Under the pieces are notes generated by a model. That model was not told the origin of the DNA. It worked only from the letters and a program-made list of their open reading frames with translations, and did no database searches. Of a DNA stretch of 37,440 nucleotides, positions 17,679 to 25,743 are shown piece after piece (position 1 is the stretch's first letter; each line of letters begins with the position of its first letter). Source of the DNA: Desulfobulbus rhabdoformis (GTDB lineage Bacteria; Desulfobacterota; Desulfobulbia; Desulfobulbales; Desulfobulbaceae). The stretch is from the NCBI RefSeq assembly GCF_016919065.1, contig NZ_JAFFQA010000048.1:1-37440 (forward strand). Direction: 5' to 3'. The position numbers were made by a program, and so were the translations under genes.

Positions 17679-18104
17679 ATCTAGTCCCTGTCCTCAATTT
17701 TCTGATATCCGCCTGTGTCTCTCAAAAAATGATACTTTAACGCGGTTATTCATTTTGCAGGTTAATGATGTGTTTGACGCCACCAATTCTTCACACTGGC
17801 AAACAGATGAAACCTACCTTCCTTATATTGGGTCATTCTTGGCAAGACCGGCTCCTGCCTGCGTTGAGTGGTTCGCTGTCAAAAGGGATGCTTCCCTGGC
17901 TCAAGGCGTGTTTCTTTCTCCCTCTGGGAAGCTCGCTGGAGCATAAAGCTACCAGGGGAAAGCTTGAAAATACGAAGGAAAATCTGGACATTACGGAATA
18001 TTACACAATCTACGGGTCATTATTACTCAAGGTTTAAAAAACAAGGTTCTTTCTGACCCGCCCTTCATTTTGCTCGTTATTTCTGGTTATTTTTGGGAGT
18101 TTTG
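17679..18104. other. Intergenic region upstream of adh
   Basis: No convincing gene is present. Several overlapping frames of 60-95 codons lack ribosome binding sites and family features. GTGTCTCTCAAAAA at 17715-17728 is a perfect inverted copy of TTTTTGAGAGACAC at 19603-19616, on the far side of adh, and resembles the palindrome at 18105. The rest is unremarkable. Confidence 0.45.
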
Positions 18105-18119
18105 TCTCAAAATTTGAGA
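18105..18119. promoter_or_regulatory. Palindromic enhancer-like site upstream of the adh sigma-54 promoter
   Basis: TCTCAAA-A-TTTGAGA is a perfect 7+1+7 dyad centred about 139 bp before the predicted transcription start. That is the usual location for a site bound by a sigma-54 activator (bacterial enhancer-binding protein). A looser dyad GTTTCCCTTGGGAGAC follows at about 18121-18138. No activator gene of this class is present in the window. Confidence 0.55.
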
Positions 18120-18224
18120 GGTTTCCCTTGGGAGACTTGCATTTTTTCAGTGGTTTTGGGGCATATTTTCACCATCCGATTTCCACTCACAAGTTAACTC
18201 GCTGTAATTGCAATATTTTTCAAG

Positions 18225-18240
18225 TGGCATGATAAATGCT
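18225..18240 (+). promoter_or_regulatory. Sigma-54-like promoter of adh
   Basis: TGGCATGATAAATGCT has GG (18226-18227) and GC (18238-18239) at the correct 12-bp offset and matches TGGCAC-N5-TTGCW except at two positions. The predicted start is about 18251, leaving an 80-nt leader before the adh ATG. Confidence 0.65.
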
Positions 18241-18330
18241 ATAGTGAAGGTGCGCGTAAATTTGGATCCAAAGTGACGAAAACTTTTTGCAGAACGTAGA
18301 AGAAACTCAATTAAAAAGGATGGTTTCATT

Positions 18331-19512
18331 ATGGCAGTTCGTGAAGAAGTATACGGTTATTTTATTCCTTCAGTAACCCTGATCGGTATTGGTGCTTCCA
18401 AGGAGATTCCCGCAAAAATCAAAGCGCTTGGCGGTTCCAAACCGTTGATCGTTACTGATAAAGGTATCACCGGCGCAGGCATCACCAAAGTTATCACCGA
18501 TCTGCTGGATGCAGCCGGCATGGGTTATGTTGTCTATGACGAAACAATCCCGAACCCCACCGATAAAAACGTTCACGACGGCGTTGACATCTACCAAAAA
18601 GAGGGCTGTGACTCCCTGATCACTCTGGGTGGTGGTTCCTCCCATGACTGCGGTAAAGGTGTTGGCCTGGTTGTTGCCAACGGCGGCAAAATTCAGGACT
18701 TCGAGGGTGTGGACAAATCTTCCAACCCCATGCCTCCTTACCTGGCAGTCAATACCACTGCTGGTACCGCTTCTGAGATGACCCGCTTCTGCATCATCAC
18801 CGACCTGGCCCGCCACGTGAAAATGGCCATCGTTGACTGGCGCGTAACCCCGGGTATCGCTGTTGATGATCCTGAGCTGATGGTTGGTATGCCGCCTGCA
18901 CTGACCGCTGCTACCGGTATGGACGCCTTGACCCACGCTGTTGAGGCCTACGTTTCCACCATTGCTACCCCGATGACCGACTCTGCTGCAGAGAAAGCCA
19001 TCGAGCTGATTGCAAAACACCTGCGTCCTGCAGTTGCAAACGGTGCTGACATCGAGGCTCGTGAGGGTATGTGTTTTGCTCAGTACCTTGCTGGTATGGC
19101 ATTCAACAACGCCAGCCTTGGTCACGTACATGCCATGGCTCATCAGTTGGGTGGTTTCTATGATCTGCCCCATGGCGAGTGTAACGCTATTCTCCTGCCC
19201 CACGTTGAGAAATTCAACCTGATCGCTAAAATAGACCGTTTCGTTAAAATCGCTCAGCTCATGGGCGAGAACACCGAAGGTCTGGCGCCGCGTGATGCTG
19301 CTGAGCTGGCTCTGGAAGCCATCAAAAAGCTTTCCGCAGATATCGGTATTCCTGCCGGTCTGATTGAGCTTGGCAAACGCTACGGTAAAGAGGTTAAGGC
19401 TTCCGATATCGACACCATGGTTGCCAATGCCCAGAAAGACGCTTGCGGTCTGACCAACCCGCGTCGCCCGAAAGATGCCGATGTTGCGGCCATCTACACC
19501 TCTGCTCTGTAA
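18331..19512 (+). CDS. adh: Iron-containing alcohol dehydrogenase
   Basis: This 393-residue group III alcohol dehydrogenase oxidises primary alcohols with NAD+, or the reverse. The N-terminal nucleotide-binding domain shows GGGSSHDCGKG (about residues 96-106). The C-terminal helical domain carries the Fe ligands D198 and H202 (GMDALTHAVEAY), H267 (GHVHAMAH) and H281 (DLPHG), spaced as in E. coli FucO. The start follows AAAAAGGA. Codon choice is strikingly uniform (mostly CTG Leu, GGT/GGC Gly, CGT/CGC Arg), suggesting very high expression. Upstream lie a sigma-54-like promoter and a palindromic site; a strong hairpin follows. The next gene is the aldehyde oxidoreductase, the natural consumer of its aldehyde product. 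Confidence 0.95.
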   Translation: MAVREEVYGYFIPSVTLIGIGASKEIPAKIKALGGSKPLIVTDKGITGAGITKVITDLLDAAGMGYVVYDETIPNPTDKNVHDGVDIYQKEGCDSLITLGGGSSHDCGKGVGLVVANGGKIQDFEGVDKSSNPMPPYLAVNTTAGTASEMTRFCIITDLARHVKMAIVDWRVTPGIAVDDPELMVGMPPALTAATGMDALTHAVEAYVSTIATPMTDSAAEKAIELIAKHLRPAVANGADIEAREGMCFAQYLAGMAFNNASLGHVHAMAHQLGGFYDLPHGECNAILLPHVEKFNLIAKIDRFVKIAQLMGENTEGLAPRDAAELALEAIKKLSADIGIPAGLIELGKRYGKEVKASDIDTMVANAQKDACGLTNPRRPKDADVAAIYTSAL

Positions 19513-19548
19513 GCAGTACGCTGGTTTTTAGTACCTGTAAATGGACAG

Positions 19549-19607
19549 TCAGGGGGATGAAGGACGCCCTCCCCATCCCCCTGATGCCCTCTGATCTCAT
19601 TCTTTTT
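19549..19607 (+). terminator. Terminator after adh
   Basis: TCAGGGGGATG (19549-19559) and CATCCCCCTGA (19574-19584) form a perfect 11-bp GC-rich stem 36 nt past the adh stop. The T-run (TTTTT at 19603-19607) is separated from the stem by 18 nt, so termination may be imperfect. Confidence 0.6.
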
Positions 19608-19627
19608 GAGAGACACTAAAAATTTAT

Positions 19628-19814
19628 GGTTGCTCCTGTTGTTTCTAGCCACCGACCCCTCTCCTGATCGGCTGGTAAAAACAGGAACAACCTGAAGAAT
19701 GCTGGTGGAGCCTGCCCCTGTTATCCCTGAACTTGGCCTGTGCGGGATTCACCGGCCCTTTACGAGTTACGCTGTGGTTGGCGTTGCGGGGCGCATACTG
19801 TGCCCCGCGTTTTT
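19628..19814 (+). ncRNA. Candidate small structured RNA with its own terminator
   Basis: This stretch has no gene but is strongly structured. GGTTGCTCCTGTT (19628-19640) pairs with AACAGGAACAACC (19680-19692), 12 of 13, with an inner AGCC/GGCT stem. It ends at a textbook intrinsic terminator: GCGGGGCGCA (19786-19795), loop, TGTGCCCCGC (19799-19808), then GTTTTT. A terminator 270 nt beyond adh and 250 nt before aor, with no gene between, implies an RNA ending here. It could be a trans-acting sRNA or a long adh 3' UTR. I do not recognise an Rfam family, and no promoter was pinned down. Confidence 0.4.
19786..19814 (+). terminator. Strong intrinsic terminator
   Basis: A 10-bp GC-rich stem (GCGGGGCGCA with TGTGCCCCGC, one G-U pair) has a 3-nt loop and is followed by GTTTTT. 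It isolates aor from upstream transcription. Confidence 0.8.
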
Positions 19815-19836
19815 ACACCTAGAAGATTTGGAAGAG

Positions 19837-19872
19837 AGGCGCAGGGGCTTTACTCCTTGTGTTCCTGCGCCT
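19837..19872. promoter_or_regulatory. Stem-loop upstream of the aor promoter
   Basis: AGGCGCAGG (19837-19845) and CCTGCGCCT (19864-19872) form a perfect 9-bp stem with an 18-nt loop. No T-tract follows. It lies about 45 bp before the aor -35 box and may be a DNA site or part of an RNA. Confidence 0.4.
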
Positions 19873-19914
19873 TGATTCCTAAAACTTACTTGCAATTACC
19901 AATACCTACAAGTG

Positions 19915-19943
19915 TTGACATGGCGGAGAACTCGCGCTAATCT
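19915..19943 (+). promoter_or_regulatory. Sigma-70-type promoter of aor
   Basis: TTGACA (19915-19920), a 17-bp spacer, then TAATCT (19938-19943). The -35 is perfect and the -10 is moderate, consistent with an activated promoter. TACCAATACCTAC lies directly upstream (19897-19909), where an activator such as a TaoR-type protein could bind. The leader would be about 110 nt. Confidence 0.7.
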
Positions 19944-20060
19944 GACCCGACAACTCGTTGAATTACTGCTGATTTTGTTTCAAGACCCATACCGTCGACA
20001 ATTACGGGTGCGGGGCTCATACGCCCGGCGCCTCTTTTATTAAGATAGGAGTTTACGAGA

Positions 20061-21791
20061 ATGGCTGATAAAATTTTACGCATTAACATGTCGGACCTCA
20101 GCACCAAGGTCGAAGATGTACCTGAAGCTTGGATGGGGCACGGCGGTCGCGGTCTTACCTCTACCATCGTTGCGGCAGAAGTAGTTCCCACCTGTCACCC
20201 CCTGGGAGAAGACAATAAACTTGTTTTTGCACCTGGTTTGCTTTCCGGAACTCCGGCAGCAAACTCCGGTCGTCTTTCCTGTGGGGCAAAAAGTCCCTTG
20301 ACCGGTACTATCAAAGAGGCAAACGCCGGTGGTACCTCCGCACAGATGCTGGCAAAGCTGGGCGTTAAAGCCATGATCATCGAAGGCAAACCTGCCGACG
20401 GGGCAAAATGGTACAGTCTGCATATTGATGAGAATGGAGCCACCATCAAAGAAGAAACCGAAGTGATCGGTTTGGGTAACTTTGAAACGGTTCAGAAACT
20501 CAACGATCGTCTTGGGGCAAAAGTTGGTGTGATCACCATCGGTCCTGCCGGTGAGATGCTGATGGCGGCGGCCAATATTTCCGTTAAAGATCCTGACAGC
20601 CACATGCGCTCCAACGGTCGTGGTGGTCTGGGTGCGGTTATGGGATCTAAAAAGATCAAATTCATCTCTATCGAGCCCACCACCAATAAGGTTGACATTG
20701 CAGATGTCGAAGCCTTTAGAACTGCCAACCGCGCCTTTGCCAAGTCTCTGGTCGACAATCCCATCAGTCAGGCCCTGGGACAGTACGGCACCAACGTCCT
20801 GGTAAACATCATCAACGAGTCTGGGGGTATTCCCACCAAAAACTTCACCACCGGTCAGTTCGAAGGACATGAGTCAATCTCTGGTGAGACCATGTACGAT
20901 ACCATTGTCGCCCGTGGCGGCAAGCCGAAACATAACTGCCACGCCGGGTGTGTTATCCAGTGTTCTCAGGTGTACGCGGACGCCAAAGGTGGATATAGAA
21001 CCTCGGGTTTCGAGTACGAAACCATCTGGGCATTTGGTGCGGACTGCTGCATTGAAAATCTCGACCAGATCGCCGAGGCAGACAACATTCTCGATGATCT
21101 CGGTCTCGACTCCATTGAGATCCCGGTTGCCTTCGCAGTAGCCATGGAAGGTGGCGTGCTTAATTTCGGCGACGGTGACGGTGTTCTTCGTATCCTCAAT
21201 GAGGACGTTGCCAAAGGCACCCCCTTGGGACGTATAATTGGTAACGGAGCAGGTTCCGTTGGTAAAGCCTACGGTGTGACCCGTGTGCCGGTTGTTAAAA
21301 ATCAGGCCATCCCCGCGTACGACCCGCGCGCCATTAAAGGTATCGGTATTACCTACGCAACTTCCACTCAGGGCGCAGATCATACCATGGGCTACACCAT
21401 TGCGACCAACATCCTTGGTGTTGGTGGTTCCCTTGATCCGCTCAGCAAAGAAGGTCAGGTCGAGTTGTCCCGTAACCTGCAGATCGCAACCGCTGCCATT
21501 GACTCCACAGGTATGTGCCTGTTTATCGCCTTTGCAGCCTTGGATGATGCCACCTGTCTGCCCGCATTGATCGATCTGATCAACGCACGTTTTGGTATCG
21601 GCCTTACCGCCGACGATGTTACCAATCTGGGTAAATACATTCTGAAAACCGAGCACGAATTCAACCTGGCTGCCGGTTTCACCAACAAAGACGACCGTCT
21701 GCCTGAATTCTTTTCTAAAGAACCCATTGCACCGCACAACGTTGTCTGGGATATCACTGACGAGGCTATCGACTCTTTCTGGGATTTCTAA
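20061..21791 (+). CDS. aor: Tungsten-dependent aldehyde:ferredoxin oxidoreductase
   Basis: This 576-residue AOR-family enzyme oxidises aldehydes to carboxylic acids and passes electrons to ferredoxin through a 4Fe-4S cluster beside a bis-tungstopterin. The N-terminal AOR_N domain covers about residues 5-210 (motif SHMRSNGRGGLGAVMGSKK). Cluster cysteines are C293, C297 and C301 (NCHAGCVIQCS) and C499 (ATCLPAL). The C-x3-C-x3-C spacing differs from the C-x2-C-x3-C of the Pyrococcus enzyme but resembles the YdhV-like branch. The start follows AGGAG. The leader has a sigma-70 promoter, and a hairpin follows the gene. No dedicated ferredoxin-type or NADH subunit is adjacent, so it probably uses free ferredoxin. 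MoaD, MoeA, ThiF-like, TaoR-like and Tup genes follow. Confidence 0.95.
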   Translation: MADKILRINMSDLSTKVEDVPEAWMGHGGRGLTSTIVAAEVVPTCHPLGEDNKLVFAPGLLSGTPAANSGRLSCGAKSPLTGTIKEANAGGTSAQMLAKLGVKAMIIEGKPADGAKWYSLHIDENGATIKEETEVIGLGNFETVQKLNDRLGAKVGVITIGPAGEMLMAAANISVKDPDSHMRSNGRGGLGAVMGSKKIKFISIEPTTNKVDIADVEAFRTANRAFAKSLVDNPISQALGQYGTNVLVNIINESGGIPTKNFTTGQFEGHESISGETMYDTIVARGGKPKHNCHAGCVIQCSQVYADAKGGYRTSGFEYETIWAFGADCCIENLDQIAEADNILDDLGLDSIEIPVAFAVAMEGGVLNFGDGDGVLRILNEDVAKGTPLGRIIGNGAGSVGKAYGVTRVPVVKNQAIPAYDPRAIKGIGITYATSTQGADHTMGYTIATNILGVGGSLDPLSKEGQVELSRNLQIATAAIDSTGMCLFIAFAALDDATCLPALIDLINARFGIGLTADDVTNLGKYILKTEHEFNLAAGFTNKDDRLPEFFSKEPIAPHNVVWDITDEAIDSFWDF

Positions 21792-21821
21792 GAGCGGTCT
21801 CTGCTTTTCCTTTGTGTATAT

Positions 21822-21861
21822 GCCCCTCATCGTGTATTCGGTGAGGGGCTGTATTTTAGAA
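21822..21861 (+). terminator. Hairpin between aor and moaD-like gene
   Basis: GCCCCTCA (21822-21829) and TGAGGGGC (21842-21849) form a perfect 8-bp stem followed by TGTATTTTAG. The T-tract is interrupted, so it may act as a partial terminator that lets some transcription reach the cofactor genes. Confidence 0.55.
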
Positions 21862-21901
21862 TCTGGATAAAACCTCCACCTTTTCGTATACACAGGCTCC
21901 T

Positions 21902-22126
21902 ATGCAATTGACGGTCAAACTCTTTGCCTACTTTCGTGATAACCGCTTTAAGCAACAGCAGATGGAGTTTCCCGATGACACCACTGTTGAAGATATCATA
22001 GTCTCCTTGGGAATACCTCTTGATGAGCTTGGGGTGCTTATGATCAATTCCCGGCATTGCGAACTCAAACAGGTCCCTGTAGAAGGAGATCAGGTTGCTA
22101 TCTTTCCCAACATCGGTGGCGGCTGA
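21902..22126 (+). CDS. MoaD/ThiS-family sulfur carrier protein
   Basis: This 74-residue beta-grasp protein ends in the required Gly-Gly tail (FPNIGGG), which is adenylylated and thiocarboxylated by an E1-like enzyme. In molybdopterin synthesis this carrier delivers sulfur to form the dithiolene. Placed between aor and moeA, it probably serves the tungstopterin of AOR, with the ThiF-like protein at 25744-26433 as partner. In other AOR clusters a MoaD-like and a ThiF/MoeB-like gene also accompany the oxidase. The ribosome binding site is weak (CAGG). The last residue is an extra Gly beyond the usual GG, so end processing may matter. Confidence 0.85.
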   Translation: MQLTVKLFAYFRDNRFKQQQMEFPDDTTVEDIIVSLGIPLDELGVLMINSRHCELKQVPVEGDQVAIFPNIGGG

Positions 22127-22469
22127 TCCCTGCTGTATTGCACAACCATTCCCCTGCCAGAGACTTTCCTCTCCTCTGATACCTCCTTTCCGTGGTATAG
22201 TTACACCAATGGCATCAGGGTACTACTCTTCTTTGGACGGCTCATGTGCCCTCAAAAAGAAAGTGTGCTCCGAGCCCTTAGATTCTTGTTTTGGCTCAAA
22301 CGGCCAGGCATACTTCGGAAAGTACAGCGTTTCACTCAGCCTCCGATGCCCACTTCCTCAAGCGGCTGTCCGTTAGGGAAGCTCCGGGCATGGAAACGGA
22401 TGTCCCCCCATCGATTTGTGTTTTCAACATCCGCTCATCGTTTAATAGGATAAGCTCTGGTAAGGAATA
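22127..22469. other. Intergenic region before moeA
   Basis: 343 bp with only random-looking frames. I found no canonical molybdenum-cofactor riboswitch, although that would be the first thing to test here. AAGGAATA precedes the moeA ATG. No strong hairpin or promoter was seen. Confidence 0.4.
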
Positions 22470-23711
22470 ATGAACGATTTTTTCAAACTAATGAGTCCTG
22501 CAGAATTCATCGCGCTTTTTGATGAGTTCTCCCCCTTGGATCCCCAAATCATTCCGGTGCTTGAGGCCCGTGGTCGCATTCTTGCCGAGCAACAGGTCAG
22601 TAACGAGGCCTTGCCTCCCTTTTCTCGATCGACCATGGATGGTTTTGCGGTCCGTGCAGCCGATACCTTTGGCTGCTCTGATTCCGAAACAGCGCTCCTT
22701 ACAATTGTTGGCGAGATCGCCATGGGCACCTCGGGCCAGGAATACAAGCTCAAGGCCGGTCAGGCTGTGAGAATCTGGACTGGCGGTGAATTGCCGCAAA
22801 AGGCTGATGCCGTTGTTATGGTGGAATATACGCAAGCCTTTGATGAAGAGACGGTTGCGGTCTTTCGTCCCGTTGCTCCTGGTGAAAATGTCACCCAGGC
22901 GGGCGAAGACTACCAACCTGGCCAAGTTATTCTGGAAGCTGGACGTTCTCTTCGTCCTCAGGATCTTGGAGTCCTTTCCGGCTTAGGGATCAATCAGGTC
23001 CCCGTGTATCGCAAACCAAAGGTGGCTATTCTTTCCACAGGCGATGAACTGGTTCCCTCAGATCAGACACCACCTCCTGGAAAAATTCGTGATATCAATT
23101 CGACCACACTCATGGCCATGGTCGAGGAGGCCGGAGGCATTCCCGTACCGCTTGGTATCTGTGGTGATGATTTTGATGCGATGCTTGCTCTTTGCAGCAA
23201 GGCGCTTGAGGGGGCAGATATGCTCCTGCTTTCGGGAGGCAGCTCTGTTGGTAAGCGTGATTTTACCAAACGGGTGTTTGCTGCTCTTCCTGATAGTGAA
23301 CTCCTTGTGCATGGTGTCTCTGTCCGCCCTGGTAAGCCGACCATCCTTGCGCGGCAAAACAACAAGGCCATGTTTGGCCTGCCTGGGCATGTTGCCTCGG
23401 CACTGGTTATCTTTACCTGCTTTGTCCGCCCGCTTATCCGTCGTTTCTCCGGGCTTGGTTCGACTCTTGGTTTACAAGCTGTGGAGGCAGTAACTGCCCA
23501 GCCCATTCCCTCGGCCATAGGGCGGCAGGAATATGTACGTGTCCGCCTTTTGCACGAAGAGGGCAGAGCTTTACAAGCGGTGCCAGTGTACGGTAAATCC
23601 GGGCTGCTCAGCCCGCTTGTCCGTGCCGATGGCCTTTTACCCATAGGTCGTGATATGGAGGGACTCGACCAAGGAGCCCCCTGTACAGTTCTTCTTTTTC
23701 CCGCCGCCTGA
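22470..23711 (+). CDS. moeA: Molybdopterin molybdenumtransferase MoeA
   Basis: This 413-residue protein inserts molybdate or tungstate into adenylylated molybdopterin. Domain order is typical: MoeA_N (about 10-165, with STMDGFAVRA and AGEDYQPGQ), the MoCF_biosynth Rossmann-like domain (about 180-320, with ILSTGDEL, DINSTT and LLSGGSSVGKRDFT, then PGKPT) and MoeA_C (about 335-410). The start follows AAGGAAT. The gene is 18 nt from the next, a second MoeA, so the pair is cotranscribed. Two MoeA paralogues in one organism often split molybdenum and tungsten insertion. Which serves which metal is not visible here. Confidence 0.95.
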   Translation: MNDFFKLMSPAEFIALFDEFSPLDPQIIPVLEARGRILAEQQVSNEALPPFSRSTMDGFAVRAADTFGCSDSETALLTIVGEIAMGTSGQEYKLKAGQAVRIWTGGELPQKADAVVMVEYTQAFDEETVAVFRPVAPGENVTQAGEDYQPGQVILEAGRSLRPQDLGVLSGLGINQVPVYRKPKVAILSTGDELVPSDQTPPPGKIRDINSTTLMAMVEEAGGIPVPLGICGDDFDAMLALCSKALEGADMLLLSGGSSVGKRDFTKRVFAALPDSELLVHGVSVRPGKPTILARQNNKAMFGLPGHVASALVIFTCFVRPLIRRFSGLGSTLGLQAVEAVTAQPIPSAIGRQEYVRVRLLHEEGRALQAVPVYGKSGLLSPLVRADGLLPIGRDMEGLDQGAPCTVLLFPAA

Positions 23712-23729
23712 ATGAATAAGGAGCACAGT

Positions 23730-25658
23730 ATGCAGCGTAAAATTTATCTGAACATGCAGGCAAGGGAAGAGGCCCAGCAGATTTTTTGGTCCCGTTTTAG
23801 CGCCTATTCCCTGGACAACGAAACCATTCCCTCTCGAAGCGTTTTTGAACGGGTTTCTGCAGCTCCGGTCTTTGCTCGTTTTTCCGCACCTTCTTTTCAT
23901 TCCGCCGCCATGGACGGATTGGCAGTTTTGGCTGAAGAAACCTTTGGTGCCAGTGATGAATCGCCGAAGACCCTGAGTATAGAGAGTGGGCAGGCGACCA
24001 TGATCAATACCGGCTTTCCTCTCCCGGAAGAGAAGAATGCCGTTATCATGATTGAAAACGTACTGTTGAGTGGGGATGGCAAAAAGGGCGTTATACGGGC
24101 CCCTGTTTATCCCTGGCAACATGTGCGTAAGGTGGGCGAGGATATTGTTGCAACTGAACTGCTTTTTACAACGGGGCATCGTTTTCGCGCCCCTGATATC
24201 GGTGCGTTGCTGGCAGCTGGTATTAATACCGTGGAAGTACGCAAGAAACCCAAAGTGCATATAATACCCACTGGCAACGAGTTGGTACGCCTTGAGGATT
24301 ATCCCGACACGATCCCCTCCGGCAAAACGGTCGAATCCAATTCCGGTGTGCTCAATGGTTTGGTTGAAACAGCTGGCGGCATCGCAGAAATCAGCCCCAT
24401 CCTCAAGGACGATTATGAGGGGATCAAGGCCCATCTGCTGGACATGGTGAACTCCGATGCGGATATGGTGATCATCAATGCCGGTTCCTCTGCCGGAAGC
24501 GCCGACTACACCGTACGCATTGTAGAGGAACTCGGTGAGGTGTTGGTGCATGGTGTCACCATTATGCCCGGTAAACCAACTATCTTAGGTGTGATCAACA
24601 ACAAGCCTGTGGTGGGGCTGCCAGGTTACCCGGTCTCTGCCATTATCGCCATGGAGCAACTGGTGATGCCACTTCTCGCGCAGATGCAGGGAATTTACCT
24701 GGAACCACCAGTTATGATCAAGGCAAGCCTTGCCAAGGACTTGCCTTCAAGAGCCGGGATTGAAGAGTTCCGACGAATGATAGTCGGTCGGATCGGTGTT
24801 GGTTTTGTTGCTGTCCCCCTCAAGCAGGGCTCCGGAGCAATTACAACGTTGACTCGAGCAAACAGTATCCTTCGCATCGAAGCCGCATCGGAAGGTGAAA
24901 AGGCCGGACAAGTGATGGAAATTGACCTGCTCCAGCCCTTACCCATGATCGAGCGAACCATTCTCTCAACGGGCAGCCATGATCTCTGTCTTGATCTGCT
25001 CAACGATTCGCTGCGGCAACGGCAACCTGCCTATACGCTGGCCTCGACCCATGTAGGGAGCCTTGGTGGTATTATGGCGTTGAAACAGGGGATGTGCCAC
25101 CTTGCCGGTTCCCATCTGCTTGATCCTGAAGACGGTTCCTATAACACCAGTTATGTGCGTAAACACCTCGCGGACAAAGATATTCGTCTAGTGACCCTTG
25201 TTCACCGCCAGCAGGGGTTTATTGTTCGCAAAGGAAACCCCAAACAGATCAAGAACATTCATGATCTGTTTAAGGATGATATTCAGTTTATTAACCGCCA
25301 GGCCGGTTCCGGTACACGGGTGCTTCTGGATTATGAGCTGGACCGCCAGGATCTCGATGCCGATGAGATCAGCGGGTATGAAAATGATGAATATACCCAT
25401 ATGGCTGTGGCTGTAGCTGTGCTGGCCAATAAGGTGGATGTGGGCTTAGGGATTAAAAGTGCAGCTAAAGCGTTGAATCTTGATTTCGTCCCTCTGGTGG
25501 AAGAACGCTATGACCTGCTCATTCCTGGAAAGCTGTTTGAGACGCCCATGATTCAGGCGGTGCTTTCGGTTATAGCCACCGATCAGTTTCAGCAGCGTGT
25601 TGAAGCCTTGGGAGGCTATTCAACCAGGGAGACCGGGCAAATAGTTCCTCTTGTTTGA
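23730..25658 (+). CDS. moeA: MoeA fused to a periplasmic-binding-protein-like domain
   Basis: I start at 23730 (MQRKIYLNM) because AAGGAG (23718-23723) lies 6 nt upstream; an in-frame ATG at 23712 overlaps that site. The 642-residue product has a complete MoeA (about 8-410: AAMDGLAV, VGEDI, IPTGNELV, NAGSSAGSADYT, PGKPT) followed by a PBP-like domain (about 420-640). The fused domain shares NRQAGSGTRVLLD with the two TaoR-type regulators in this window (NRSLGTGTRLLID, NREQGAGSRVLLD). This architecture is known in databases as MoeA/LysR-substrate-binding fusions. The PBP-like part probably binds the oxyanion or pterin. In an AOR cluster it is the likely tungsten-specific insertase. Confidence 0.93.
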   Translation: MQRKIYLNMQAREEAQQIFWSRFSAYSLDNETIPSRSVFERVSAAPVFARFSAPSFHSAAMDGLAVLAEETFGASDESPKTLSIESGQATMINTGFPLPEEKNAVIMIENVLLSGDGKKGVIRAPVYPWQHVRKVGEDIVATELLFTTGHRFRAPDIGALLAAGINTVEVRKKPKVHIIPTGNELVRLEDYPDTIPSGKTVESNSGVLNGLVETAGGIAEISPILKDDYEGIKAHLLDMVNSDADMVIINAGSSAGSADYTVRIVEELGEVLVHGVTIMPGKPTILGVINNKPVVGLPGYPVSAIIAMEQLVMPLLAQMQGIYLEPPVMIKASLAKDLPSRAGIEEFRRMIVGRIGVGFVAVPLKQGSGAITTLTRANSILRIEAASEGEKAGQVMEIDLLQPLPMIERTILSTGSHDLCLDLLNDSLRQRQPAYTLASTHVGSLGGIMALKQGMCHLAGSHLLDPEDGSYNTSYVRKHLADKDIRLVTLVHRQQGFIVRKGNPKQIKNIHDLFKDDIQFINRQAGSGTRVLLDYELDRQDLDADEISGYENDEYTHMAVAVAVLANKVDVGLGIKSAAKALNLDFVPLVEERYDLLIPGKLFETPMIQAVLSVIATDQFQQRVEALGGYSTRETGQIVPLV

Positions 25659-25743
25659 CAGGTGCTTTCGGCGGGGATTTTTAAAACATGCCGTTTTCTT
25701 AGAGTAGGACGAGAACGACATGCAAAGCCTGCAATCCATATTG

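Noticed and set aside
17659..18056. Overlapping frames of 62-95 codons between the M24 peptidase and adh
   Set aside because: Mutually overlapping, no ribosome binding sites, low-complexity composition, and no recognisable family.
18370..19203. Minus-strand open frame of 277 codons opposite adh
   Set aside because: The very uniform codon use of adh creates long antisense frames; no domain or start signal was found.
20874..21893. Long minus-strand open frame (339 codons) antisense to aor
   Set aside because: It lies opposite the strongly coding aor gene, has no ribosome binding site or family features, and its composition is that expected of a codon-bias shadow.
22095..22453. Small frames between moaD-like and moeA
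   Set aside because: One starts inside the moaD-like gene in another frame; neither has a start signal or family features.
22127..22469. Molybdenum/tungsten cofactor riboswitch before moeA
   Set aside because: I looked for a stable nested stem structure and found none. A covariance search with the Moco RNA model would settle it.
23637..24551. Minus-strand open frame of 304 codons opposite the MoeA genes
   Set aside because: It is antisense to two well-recognised moeA genes and has no recognisable domain.
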